In this document: piece by piece, positions 50,379 through 58,450 of the stretch | Layout of the letters: each line of letters starts with the position of its first letter | Numbering within the stretch: the stretch's first letter is position 1 | Assembly (NCBI GenBank): GCA_030544685.1 | Contig: CP086683.1 | Coordinates: 1,860,001-1,924,000, forward strand | DNA from: Pseudomonas sp. B21_DOA | GTDB lineage: Bacteria > Pseudomonadota > Gammaproteobacteria > Pseudomonadales > Pseudomonadaceae | Length of the DNA: 64,000 bases | Reading direction: 5' to 3' | Notes under the pieces: model-generated | Seen by the model: the letters and a program-made list of their open reading frames with translations, nothing else | The model's database searches: none | What the model was told of the DNA's origin: nothing | Made by a program: the position numbers and the translations under genes

Positions 50379-50552
50379 GGGTGAAGCTCCTTTACTTTCT
50401 TTTTATCCCGGCTTTTTTGGTATGCCGGTTATTGGTTTAGAACTCGTTCACACATCGCAAACGTTTGCAAAACGCCGGATTGGCGAATTTCGGCAAAGCG
50501 CTTGCGTGAGGGAGTAGACGGCTCCCCTCAGCATTGCGGCTAATCGGTGGGT
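50379..50552. other. Spacer upstream of the porin gene
   Basis: About 170 bases between the 3' end of one dppA-type gene and the porin. It presumably holds the porin promoter; GCAAACGTTTGC (50458-50469) is a perfect 12-base palindrome and a candidate LacI-family or other dimeric repressor site. Confidence 0.5.
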
Positions 50553-52151
50553 TTAATCGATACTGACACCCGAGAACACGTTGCGGCCGAACGGGCTGAC
50601 TTTGAACCCTTCGACGCGGGTGCTTAACGGCTGGTTGACCGTCGAGTGGGCGACAGGCGTGATCGGCACTTGCTGTTTAAGCAATTGCTGGGCCTGTTTA
50701 TAAAGCTCGGTGCGCTGGTCGCGGTCGGTGACGACCTTGGCCTGTTTGATCAGCTTGTCATACGCCGGATCGCACCACATGGAGTAGTTGTTGCCGCCGA
50801 TCGCGTCGCAGCTGTACAGCGTGCCCAGCCAGTTGTCCGGGTCCCCGTTGTCACCGGTCCAGCCGATCAGGCTGACGTCGTGCTCGCCGTTCTTGGTGCG
50901 CTTGATGTACTCGCCCCATTCGTAGCTGACAATCTTCACTTTCAGGCCGATCTTGGCCCAGTCGGACTGGAGCATTTCGGCCATCAGTTTGGCGTTCGGG
51001 TTGTATGGACGCTGCACCGGCATTGCCCACAGGGTGATCTCGGTGCCTTCTTTCACGCCGGCAGCCTTGAGCAGTTCCTTGGCTTTTTCCGGGTTGTAGG
51101 CGGCGTCCTTGATGGTGTCGTCGTAGGACCACTGGGTCGGTGGCATGGCGTTGACGGCCAGTTGCCCGGCGCCTTGATAAACAGCGTTGAGAATGCCCTG
51201 TTTATTCACCGCCATGTCCAGCGCCTGACGCACTTCCAGTTGATCGAAGGGCTTGTGGCGCACGTTGTAGGCGATGTAGCCGAGGTTGAACCCCGGCTTG
51301 GAAATCAGTTGCAGCTTCGGGTCGGCCTTCAGCGCTTCAACATCGGCCGGACGCGGGTGCAGGGTGATCTGGCATTCGCCAGCCTTGAGCTTCTGCACGC
51401 GCACCGAGGCATCGGTGTTGATCGCGAAAATCAGGTTCTTCAGCTTGACCCGGCTCGGATCCCAGTACTGCGGGTTGCCGGTGTAGCGGATGTTGGAGTC
51501 TTTCTGGTAGCTCTTGAACACGAACGGCCCGGTGCCGATCGGCTTCTGGTTGATATCGCTCGGCTTGCCGTCGGCCAGCAGCTTGTCGGCGTATTCGGCA
51601 GACAGAATCGAAGCGAAGCTCATGGCGATGTTCTGGATGAACGCGGCATCGACGCTGTTGAGCGTGAACTCCACGGTCAGCGGCCCGGTCTTCTCGACCT
51701 TGGCGATGTTCTTGTTCAGGCTCATCCCGTTGAAATACGGAAACTCGGTGGGATAGGCCTTACGAAACGGCTGCTGCGCATCGAGCATGCGGTTAAACGT
51801 GAACACGACATCGTCAGCGTTGAAATCGCGGCTCGGCTTGAAGTAAGGAGTTGTATGAAATTTCACGCCTTCACGCAGGTGAAAGGTGTATTTCAGGCCA
51901 TCTTCGGAAATGTCCCACTTGGTCGCCAGGCCCGGTACGACATTGGTCGCGCCTTTTTCGAACTCGACCAGGCGGTTGTACAGCGGCTCGGCGGCGTCGT
52001 TGTCGGTGGCCGTCGTGTACTGCGCGGTATCGAAACCCGCCGGGCTGCCTTCCGAGCAAAACACCAGGCTGTCGCTGGCGGCGTAGCTTGCAGACGTGGC
52101 GGCCAACAGGCCGGCGCCCAACAGAGCGGAAAAAACCAAGGTATGGCGCAT
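50553..52151 (-). CDS. Dipeptide-binding protein, DppA-type
   Basis: Periplasmic SBP_bac_5 protein, 532 residues. Signal peptide MRHTLVFSALLGAGLLAATS, cleavage probably after SYA; mature start SDSLVFCSEGSPAGFDTAQYT. It shares YTFHLREGVKFHTTPYFKPS, FVFKSYQKDSNIRYTGN and SLIGWTGDNGDPDNWLG with its two neighbours, so these three are recent paralogues. Ligand probably di- or tripeptides, with specificity divided among the copies. Start ATG 52151 sits just after an AGGGAG site. Confidence 0.9.
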   Translation of the reverse strand: MRHTLVFSALLGAGLLAATSASYAASDSLVFCSEGSPAGFDTAQYTTATDNDAAEPLYNRLVEFEKGATNVVPGLATKWDISEDGLKYTFHLREGVKFHTTPYFKPSRDFNADDVVFTFNRMLDAQQPFRKAYPTEFPYFNGMSLNKNIAKVEKTGPLTVEFTLNSVDAAFIQNIAMSFASILSAEYADKLLADGKPSDINQKPIGTGPFVFKSYQKDSNIRYTGNPQYWDPSRVKLKNLIFAINTDASVRVQKLKAGECQITLHPRPADVEALKADPKLQLISKPGFNLGYIAYNVRHKPFDQLEVRQALDMAVNKQGILNAVYQGAGQLAVNAMPPTQWSYDDTIKDAAYNPEKAKELLKAAGVKEGTEITLWAMPVQRPYNPNAKLMAEMLQSDWAKIGLKVKIVSYEWGEYIKRTKNGEHDVSLIGWTGDNGDPDNWLGTLYSCDAIGGNNYSMWCDPAYDKLIKQAKVVTDRDQRTELYKQAQQLLKQQVPITPVAHSTVNQPLSTRVEGFKVSPFGRNVFSGVSID

Positions 52152-52414
52152 GACGCTCCCTCTTTTTAGTGTTGTGCAATGCGTCAGGGTCCCTATCCCG
52201 GGACTTTCTGGTCGCATTGAGCTCAATCCAATACGTACGGCAAAACCGGTGGCCCACGCAGACACTGGTCAGTACGCGACGGTAGGCACCGTGCCTCTGG
52301 CAGTAAATACGTAATTGCCTTAATGCTCGTAGGAAAAGTCGACGCGCCTATACCGAAGCAATCATCTGCGGCGGATTTGGGTGTAGGCCTTTTCCTTTTT
52401 CCCGGTAGATAAAG

Positions 52415-52443
52415 CAACGGCGACGTCAGAAACGCCGCCGTCG
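52415..52443 (-). terminator. Hairpin after the middle dppA-type gene
   Basis: ACGGCG and CGCCGT pair with an inner ACGT-like stem, directly after the stop of the 52451-54076 gene; a modest T content follows on the minus strand. The 52152-52410 stretch holds no gene and presumably carries the promoter of the next binding-protein gene. Confidence 0.6.
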
Positions 52444-52450
52444 CGATGTC

Positions 52451-54076
52451 TTACTTGCTGACGCTGACGCCGTAGAAGGAATTCAGGCCAAATGGGCTGA
52501 TCTTGAAATCCTGCACGTTGGCGCGCATGGGTTGATACACCGTCGAGTGAGCGATAGGTGTCATTGGAACTGCATCTTTGAGGACGTGTTGCGCCTGTTT
52601 GTACAGCTCGGTGCGCTTGCCCTGGTCGGTAGTGCGTTTGGCTTCTTTCACCAGGCCGTCGAACTTCTTGTCGCACCACTTGGAGAAGTTGTTGCCGCTC
52701 AGCGAGTCGCAGCCAAACAGAACGTTGAGCCAGTTGTCCGGATCACCATTGTCACCGCTCCAGCCAATGATCATGGCTTGGTTTTCGCCACCTTTGGAGC
52801 GCTTGATGTACTCGCCCCATTCGTAGCTGGTGATCTTCACTTTCAAGCCGATCTTGGCCCAGTCGGACTGGAGCATTTCAGCCATCAGTTTGGCGTTCGG
52901 GTTGTACGGACGCTGCACCGGCATTGCCCACAGGACAATCTCGGTACCTTCCTTGACGCCGGCTTCCTTGAGCAGCTGTTTGGCTTTCTCAGGGTCGTAC
53001 TTGGCATCCTTGATGGTGGTGTCGTAGGACCACTGGGTCGGCGGCATGGCGTTGACCGCCAGTTGGCCCGCACCCTGGTAAACCGAATCGATGATCTGTG
53101 GCTTGTTCACGGCCATGTCCAGCGCCTGCCGCACGCGCAGGTCAGCCAATGGGTTGGCCTCGTTGCTGCCCTTGACCTTGTCCATCACGTTGTAGGCGAT
53201 GTAGCCCAGGTTGAAGCCGGCCTGATCCGGCATCTTCAGCGACTTGTCTTCTTTCAGCGCTTTCAGATCCGCCGGACGCGGGAACAGGGTGACCTGGCAC
53301 TCGTTCTTTTTCAGCTTCTGGATACGCACCGACGGGTCGGTGGTGATGGCGAAGATCAGGTTGTCGATCTTCACGTCTTCAGGTTTCCAGTAATCCTTGT
53401 TGCCGGTGTAACGGATGTTCGAGTCTTTCTGGTAGCTCTTGAACACGAACGGGCCGGTGCCGATCGGCTTCTGGTTGATGTCGGCGGCTTTGCCATCCTT
53501 GAGCAGTTGGGCCGCGTATTCGGCGGACTGCACGGACGCGAAGCTCATGGCCATGTTCTGAATGAACGCGGCGTCGACTTCTTTCAGGGTGAACTTGACG
53601 GTGTGGTCGTCGACTTTATCGATCTTGGTGATGTTGGTGTCCATCCCCATGTCGGTGAAGTACGGGAATTCGGTCGGGTACGCCTTACGGAACGGGTCGT
53701 CCTTGTTGATCATGCGGTTGAAAGTAAACAGCACGTCGTCGGCGTTGAATTCACGAGTCGGCTTGAAATACGGGGTGGTGTGGAACTTGACGCCTTCACG
53801 CAGGTGGAAGGTGTAAGTCAGGCCATCATCGGAAATGTCCCACTTGGTTGCCAGGCCAGGAATCACGGCGGTGCCGCCGCGCTCGAACTGGGTCAGGCGG
53901 TTGAACATGGTTTCGGCTGAGGCGTCGAAGTCGGTTCCGGTGGTGTACTGGCCTGGATCAAAACCGGCCGGGCTCCCTTCGGAGCAGAACACCAGGTTAG
54001 TCGCAGCGGTGGCGAAAGGTGCGGAGGCTAACAAGCCTGCGCCGACTAGAAACGGAATGACCGCGTGTTTAAGCAT
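52451..54076 (-). CDS. Dipeptide-binding protein, DppA-type
   Basis: SBP_bac_5 protein, 541 residues. Signal peptide MLKHAVIPFLVGAGLLASAP, cleavage near ATA; mature part ATNLVFCSEGSPAGFDPGQYT. Closest in sequence to the flanking two copies (GTGPFVFKSYQKDSNIRYTG, VNAMPPTQWSYD). It differs by a short insertion around KVKGSNEANPLADLRVRQAL, in a part of the ligand-binding lobe. Start ATG 54076; an eight-residue longer start is in frame. Confidence 0.9.
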   Translation of the reverse strand: MLKHAVIPFLVGAGLLASAPFATAATNLVFCSEGSPAGFDPGQYTTGTDFDASAETMFNRLTQFERGGTAVIPGLATKWDISDDGLTYTFHLREGVKFHTTPYFKPTREFNADDVLFTFNRMINKDDPFRKAYPTEFPYFTDMGMDTNITKIDKVDDHTVKFTLKEVDAAFIQNMAMSFASVQSAEYAAQLLKDGKAADINQKPIGTGPFVFKSYQKDSNIRYTGNKDYWKPEDVKIDNLIFAITTDPSVRIQKLKKNECQVTLFPRPADLKALKEDKSLKMPDQAGFNLGYIAYNVMDKVKGSNEANPLADLRVRQALDMAVNKPQIIDSVYQGAGQLAVNAMPPTQWSYDTTIKDAKYDPEKAKQLLKEAGVKEGTEIVLWAMPVQRPYNPNAKLMAEMLQSDWAKIGLKVKITSYEWGEYIKRSKGGENQAMIIGWSGDNGDPDNWLNVLFGCDSLSGNNFSKWCDKKFDGLVKEAKRTTDQGKRTELYKQAQHVLKDAVPMTPIAHSTVYQPMRANVQDFKISPFGLNSFYGVSVSK

Positions 54077-54344
54077 GTTGGCCTCATGATTTGTTGTCAT
54101 TTTTTAGTTGTGAGGTACGACCTCGTGAGTCGTGCCTGCGGATACTTATGCAGGGCCCATACCCAATGCAAGATCCAGAGCGGTCGACGGCGTTAAACCG
54201 TGGCACGAACGTACCTTAATGTCGCATCCGTATAACTTTTGACGCATTTGACCGTTTGCGAGTGGTTTTTAAGGTGCAAATGCAGCCCCAAAACGGTGCG
54301 GCAGTCACCTGCTGCGCGCCGCCTTGGGGCCGGGTGTTACTTAT
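54077..54344. other. Spacer between two dppA-type genes
   Basis: About 270 bases with no supported gene; it includes GTACGACCTCGTGAGTCGTGC, a small imperfect inverted repeat around 54116-54136. It may carry the promoter of the 52451-54076 gene. No clear terminator of the upstream gene was seen. Confidence 0.35.
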
Positions 54345-55937
54345 TTATACCCACCCCATAGAAGGGGTCAGACCGAAAGGGCTGATGCGGAAGTCGCTGA
54401 CTTCCTTGCGCAACGGCTGGAACACTGTGGAGTTGGCGATCGGGGTGATCGGCACCTGCTGTTTAAGGATCAGTTGCGCCTGTTGATACAGTTTTACCCG
54501 TTGCGCTTTATCCGTGGCCACTTTGGCCTGCTGCACCAGTTTGTCGTAAGCCGGGTCGCACCATTTCGCATAGTTGCTGCCTTTGACTGCCGCGCAGCTG
54601 TACAGCACGCCCAGCCAGTTGTCGGGGTCGCCGTTGTCGCCGGTCCAGCCGTAGATCATCGCGTCATGTTCGCCATTCTTGGCGCGCTTGATGTACTCGC
54701 CCCATTCATAGCTGACAATGTTGGCCTTGATGCCGATCTTGTCCCAATCCTGCTGGATCATTTGCGCCGACATACGTGCATTCGGGTTCGACGCACGCTG
54801 CACTGTCATCGCCCAAAGGTTGATGGTTGTACCGGGTGCAACCTCGGCTTCCTTGAGTAGCGCCTTGGCTTTCACCGGGTCGTAAGGCGCGTCTTTGATG
54901 TTCGGGTCGAACGACCATTGCGCAGGTGGCAAAGCGTTCTGTGCCAATTGACCGGCGCCCTGGTAAACCGCCTTGATGATCGCCGGCTTGTCGATGGCCA
55001 TGTCCAGCGCCTGACGGACCTTGAGCTGATCAAGAGGCGGGTGGGTGGTGTTATAGGCGAGGAAGCCAAGGTTGAATCCGGCCTGTTTCAGCACGCGCAG
55101 GTTCGGGTCTGTTTCCATGACCTCGATATCGGCCGGGCGCGGGTAACCGCTGACCTGGCATTCGCCGGCCTTGAGCTTCTGCAGGCGCACGGCGGCGTCG
55201 GGTGTGATCGAGAAAATCAGGTTATCGATTTTCACGTCTTCGGGTTTCCAGTAGGCCTTGTTGGCCGCGTAGCGGATCTGCGAATCCTTCTGATAGCGCT
55301 TGAACACGAAGGGGCCAGTGCCGATCGGTTTCTGGTTGAGGTCGGCGGCTTTGCCGTCCTTCAACAGTTGTGCGGCGTATTCGGCTGACTGCACCGAGGC
55401 GAAGCTCATGGCGAGATTTTGCACGAAGGCGGCGTCGACGTTGTTGAGGTTGAAGCGCACGGTGTGGTCGTCGAGTTTTTCCACCGACTTGATCGTGGTG
55501 TTCAGGCCCATGTCGGTGAAGTACGGGGATTCGGCGGGGTAGGCCTTGCGGAAGGCGCTCTCCGGGTCGAGCAGACGCTGGAAGGTAAACAGGACGTCGT
55601 CGGCGTTGAAGTCGCGGCTCGGGGTGAAATAGTCGGTGGTGTGGAACTTCACGCCTTCGCGCAGGTGGAAAGTGTAGTGCAGGCCGTCGCTGGAGACGTC
55701 CCATTTTGTCGCCAGGCCGGGTTCGATGTCGGTGCCGCCACGCTGGAATTGGGTGAGCCGGTTGAAGACGGTTTCGGCGGAGGCGTCGAAGTCGGTGCCG
55801 CTGGTGTATTGGCTGGGGTCGAAGCCGGCGGGGCTGGCTTCGGAGCAGTAGACCAGGGTTGTGGCCGCATGTGTGATCGGGGCGATGGCTGTAAGTGCGA
55901 GGGTGATCAGCAGTGGTTTGAGGGTGGATCTTGGCAT
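54345..55937 (-). CDS. Dipeptide-binding protein, DppA-type (distal copy)
   Basis: SBP_bac_5 protein, 530 residues. Signal peptide MPRSTLKPLLITLALTAIAP, cleavage after THA; mature start ATTLVYCSEASPAGFDPSQYT. It shares the block YTFHLREGVKFHTTDYFTPS with the other copies but is the most diverged of the three (QNALPPAQWSFD, LWAMTVQRASNPNARM). It is the first of the minus-strand series. Start ATG 55937; the long frame upstream runs through repeat DNA and is rejected. Confidence 0.9.
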   Translation of the reverse strand: MPRSTLKPLLITLALTAIAPITHAATTLVYCSEASPAGFDPSQYTSGTDFDASAETVFNRLTQFQRGGTDIEPGLATKWDVSSDGLHYTFHLREGVKFHTTDYFTPSRDFNADDVLFTFQRLLDPESAFRKAYPAESPYFTDMGLNTTIKSVEKLDDHTVRFNLNNVDAAFVQNLAMSFASVQSAEYAAQLLKDGKAADLNQKPIGTGPFVFKRYQKDSQIRYAANKAYWKPEDVKIDNLIFSITPDAAVRLQKLKAGECQVSGYPRPADIEVMETDPNLRVLKQAGFNLGFLAYNTTHPPLDQLKVRQALDMAIDKPAIIKAVYQGAGQLAQNALPPAQWSFDPNIKDAPYDPVKAKALLKEAEVAPGTTINLWAMTVQRASNPNARMSAQMIQQDWDKIGIKANIVSYEWGEYIKRAKNGEHDAMIYGWTGDNGDPDNWLGVLYSCAAVKGSNYAKWCDPAYDKLVQQAKVATDKAQRVKLYQQAQLILKQQVPITPIANSTVFQPLRKEVSDFRISPFGLTPSMGWV

Positions 55938-56057
55938 GGAGTCCCCGGGGAATTTGCTGGTTATGCTTTCAGGGTAGCGGGGATTTGGAGGGCTTCGGAA
56001 ATATCGTTTTTTGTGTTGGGGTGTCTGTCTCGGTATATAGCGGCTTGGTTTGGGGGT

Positions 56058-56386
56058 ATATCCGTTGCTTCGGGTGCTGCGGCTGACGGTTTCGCCTGAC
56101 GGCGACTTACTTTTTACAAGCGCCAAAAAAGTAAGCAAAAACGCTAGCTCCTGCGTACGGCCCTCGCAGGCTCGGGTTCCTTCGCTGCGGGACTGATCCG
56201 GGCGCAGCGGCTCCGGCTTGCTGCGCTGCACCTCCTTCCGCTGTGTCTGGCTGCGCCAGACGGTCGCTGCGCTCCCACGCCCGGATCAATCCCTCCATTC
56301 AGCCTTCCGACGTCGCCGGTGGATCAAGATCAAAAGCGATACTCGAGCTAACGCTCATCGTGTAGGAGCTGCCGAAGGCTGCGATC
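56058..56386. repeat. Dispersed ~330-bp repeat, copy B
   Basis: Matches 42274-42600 in the same orientation. The hairpin in the left third reads CTTACTTTTT / AAAAAAGTAAG here, where copy A has a CCCTTTTT / AAAAAGG stem: both strands of the stem changed together. It ends in the same GTAGGAGCTGCCG element and is followed by a GTGGGAGTGAGC element at 56411-56432. Confidence 0.88.
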
Positions 56387-56551
56387 TTTTGATCTTGATT
56401 TTGCTTTTCTGTGGGAGTGAGCCTGCTCGCGATGAGGCACGTCCAGGCACCCGAGGGCTTGAGTTTGTTTAATTCCGATGCCCAATAACCCGAACCTTCC
56501 CACAAGGTTTTCAGGTTGTCCGTCGGACGTCCGCTCTCTAGGCTTGGGTCG

Positions 56552-56726
56552 TCGCTGGTTGTTCAGCGATCGGGTGTGAGAACCCGACATTCATAGTCAT
56601 TCAGTGCCCAGATCCGCATAATTGCCGCCAGCAAGTCTGCTGCCTGCAAAGTGCGTTATGGCGGCTCTGTGCGGGCGGGCTTATGTCCGGCCGGGTGCCT
56701 ATGACCGGTTTTCTCACCCCGCACAA
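56552..56726 (+). promoter_or_regulatory. Structured leader of the DUF6124 gene
   Basis: Two adjoining hairpins, TCGCTG/CAGCGA (56552-56569) and TCGGGT/ACCCGA (56570-56587), are followed by a longer-range stem TGTGCGGG (56668-56675) / CCCGCACA (56718-56725) that encloses CCGG pairings. It ends 65 bases before ATG 56791. No coding signal is visible on the plus strand here. Confidence 0.5.
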
Positions 56727-56790
56727 AGCTGCCACCTCTTCGCCGTGTGAGAAACGGCATCGAGATGGCTCAACCTCATAGGTGAAGCGC

Positions 56791-57152
56791 ATGAGCAAAC
56801 CAGTCCCCGACCCACCCGAAGAAACCCCAACCCCCTCGAAGCCGCGCTGCGTGCCGACGATCTCGCGAAGAACCGCGAAGCCATCAAGCGTGCCCTCGAT
56901 TTCTATCTCTGCCCGCCACCCGGCAAACCGCATCCACCAAGCACGATGTTTTCGATCCGGCCCGACATCGACACCGAAAGCCTGCTGGCTCACGCCTGTG
57001 AATCTCTCGCTTCAGCCAATACGCTGGCCAGCGATTTCGCCGATCAGCTCGGTCGGCCGCAGCGCAATACCGCGCTGGCGATCCAGCAGATCATCATGCT
57101 GGCGGAGCTGGCGGTGAATCGGGCGCTGGATCGAGTTGATCCGCACGCTTGA
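56791..57152 (+). CDS. DUF6124-like small protein (one single-base deletion)
   Basis: A 120-residue protein after repair. The C-run 56831-56835 needs one more C, joining MSKPVPDPPEETPT to PLEAALRADDLAKNREAIKR and on to FSIRPDIDTESLLAHACESL. Residues 65-115 form a helical domain (DFADQLGRPQRNTALAIQQI) that I recognise from Pseudomonas small proteins of the DUF3077/DUF6124 kind; the function is unknown. Start ATG 56791 has AGGTGA seven bases upstream. A long structured leader precedes it. Confidence 0.75.
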
Positions 57153-57169
57153 AACCACGTTATCGTTCT

Positions 57170-57234
57170 TCGCGAGCAGGCTCGCTCCCACAGGTGGAAC
57201 GCATTTCAAATTGTGGGAGCGAGCTTGCTCGCGA
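57170..57234. repeat. REP pair in reversed arrangement
   Basis: Inverted copy first (57170-57191), plus copy second (57213-57234), the opposite order to all other pairs here, with a spacer of only 21 bases. Lies between convergent genes. Confidence 0.88.
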
Positions 57235-57268
57235 AGACGGTGGTTCATTCACAGCAAATCCCAAGCAC

Positions 57269-57302
57269 AAAAAAACCGGCAACCATTTACTGATTGCCGG
57301 TC
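57269..57302 (-). terminator. Terminator of the SIMPL-domain gene
   Basis: On the minus strand ACCGGCAATC pairs with GTTGCCGGT, followed by a run of seven T, 22 bases after the stop of the 57324-58040 gene. Confidence 0.92.
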
Positions 57303-57323
57303 CTTCATTCAGCCAGGCTCAAA

Positions 57324-58040
57324 TCACTGCATCAACACTTCAATCGAGCCATCCGCGGTCATGCTGACCTGGCTGGTGCCTGCTTCAACTTCCGGCGTGA
57401 CTGGCGCGGAATCCATGGCTGCCGCTTTCATCATCATCGGCGCGCGCAGGTACGGTTGTGGGTAACCGTTGCTGTTGAGGTTCAGGTTGACGATTTTGTA
57501 ACCCTTGCCGCCCAGCGCATCGGTGGCCAGTTGGGCGCGGGTCTTGAAGGCGGTGACGGCTTCTTTGAGCAATTGGTCTTCACTGGCCTTGCGGGTCGGG
57601 TCGGCGATGGCGAAGTCCATGCCGCCCATTTTCAGCTCGGTCAGCAACTCGCCGGTGAGTTTCGACAGGGCGGCGAAGTCGGTGCTTTCCAGGCGCAGTT
57701 CGGCGCGCTCGCGCCAGCCGGTGATCTTCTGGCCTTTGGTGTCGTAGATCGGATAACTGTTGCGGCTGCTCGTGCGCAGGGTGATGTCTTTGACTTCCTT
57801 GGCCTGGGCGGTGGCCTTGTTCATGGTGGTGCTGATGGCCGCGGCGAGTTTGGCCGGGTCGGTGTTCTGCTCTTCGGTGTAGAGCGTCACGATCATCTGG
57901 TCGCGAGCCACTTCCTGGCTGACTTCGGCGCGCAGGGAAATCTGGTTGTAATGCAGCTCATCGGCGGCCAGCGCCGGGAGGCTGACGACGCTGCCGACGG
58001 TCAGGGCGAGGAGGGCGGCGCTGCGGCGAAATGTGTGCAT
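57324..58040 (-). CDS. SIMPL (DUF541) domain periplasmic protein
   Basis: A 238-residue exported protein: signal peptide MHTFRRSAALLALTVGSVVS with cleavage after ALA (about residue 25), then a DUF541/SIMPL domain (ARDQMIVTLYTEEQNTDPAK, DITLRTSSRNSYPIYD, GWRERAELRLESTDF). Homologues include BP26 of Brucella and E. coli YggE, linked to oxidative-stress resistance and oligomeric ring formation; the role here is not known. Single gene, divergent from roxSR across an inverted repeat. Confidence 0.88.
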   Translation of the reverse strand: MHTFRRSAALLALTVGSVVSLPALAADELHYNQISLRAEVSQEVARDQMIVTLYTEEQNTDPAKLAAAISTTMNKATAQAKEVKDITLRTSSRNSYPIYDTKGQKITGWRERAELRLESTDFAALSKLTGELLTELKMGGMDFAIADPTRKASEDQLLKEAVTAFKTRAQLATDALGGKGYKIVNLNLNSNGYPQPYLRAPMMMKAAAMDSAPVTPEVEAGTSQVSMTADGSIEVLMQ

Positions 58041-58170
58041 GAAGGCTCCTTGAATGAGGCGCAGGTGCTGGGTCTCGGCCTGCGTGAACCATCAGACTTT
58101 AACTCCTATGATCCGGTTCGCCCAGTTACAACTTCTATACAGATACCTGCGCGCAGTGGGGAGTGCTTCT

Positions 58171-58301
58171 GTGGAGAGGGGATTTATCCCCGTTCGGCTG
58201 CGCAGCAGTCGCAAATCCGGCTGATGCGGTATGTCTGGTTAAATGAGGTCGCATGACTTGGGGCGGCTCCGCCACCCAGCGGGGATAAATCCCCTCGCCA
58301 C
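58171..58301. repeat. Inverted repeat, GAGGGGATTTATCCCCG family
   Basis: GTGGAGAGGGGATTTATCCCCG-like sequence at 58171-58192 and its inverted copy at 58280-58301. Each half is itself a small palindrome (GGGGATTTATCCCC). This is a third repeat family, distinct from the two REP types, between the divergent SIMPL and roxS genes. Confidence 0.85.
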
Positions 58302-58450
58302 AATTGATCTCTAATAGCCCTCGGCATCTTCTTCAACTCAGATGAATTCTCCATCGTCGCCATGTGGTCGTTTGCCGCACTTTCGCCTCTGAGCCCCGCG
58401 CCTTGGTTATACTCCGTGCGATCCGCCTGGAGCGCTCATCAGGAGAGCTC

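Noticed and set aside
56601..56993. 130-residue minus-strand frame covering the DUF6124 leader
   Set aside because: It overlaps the structured leader and the start of the real gene; it has no ribosome site or recognisable domain.
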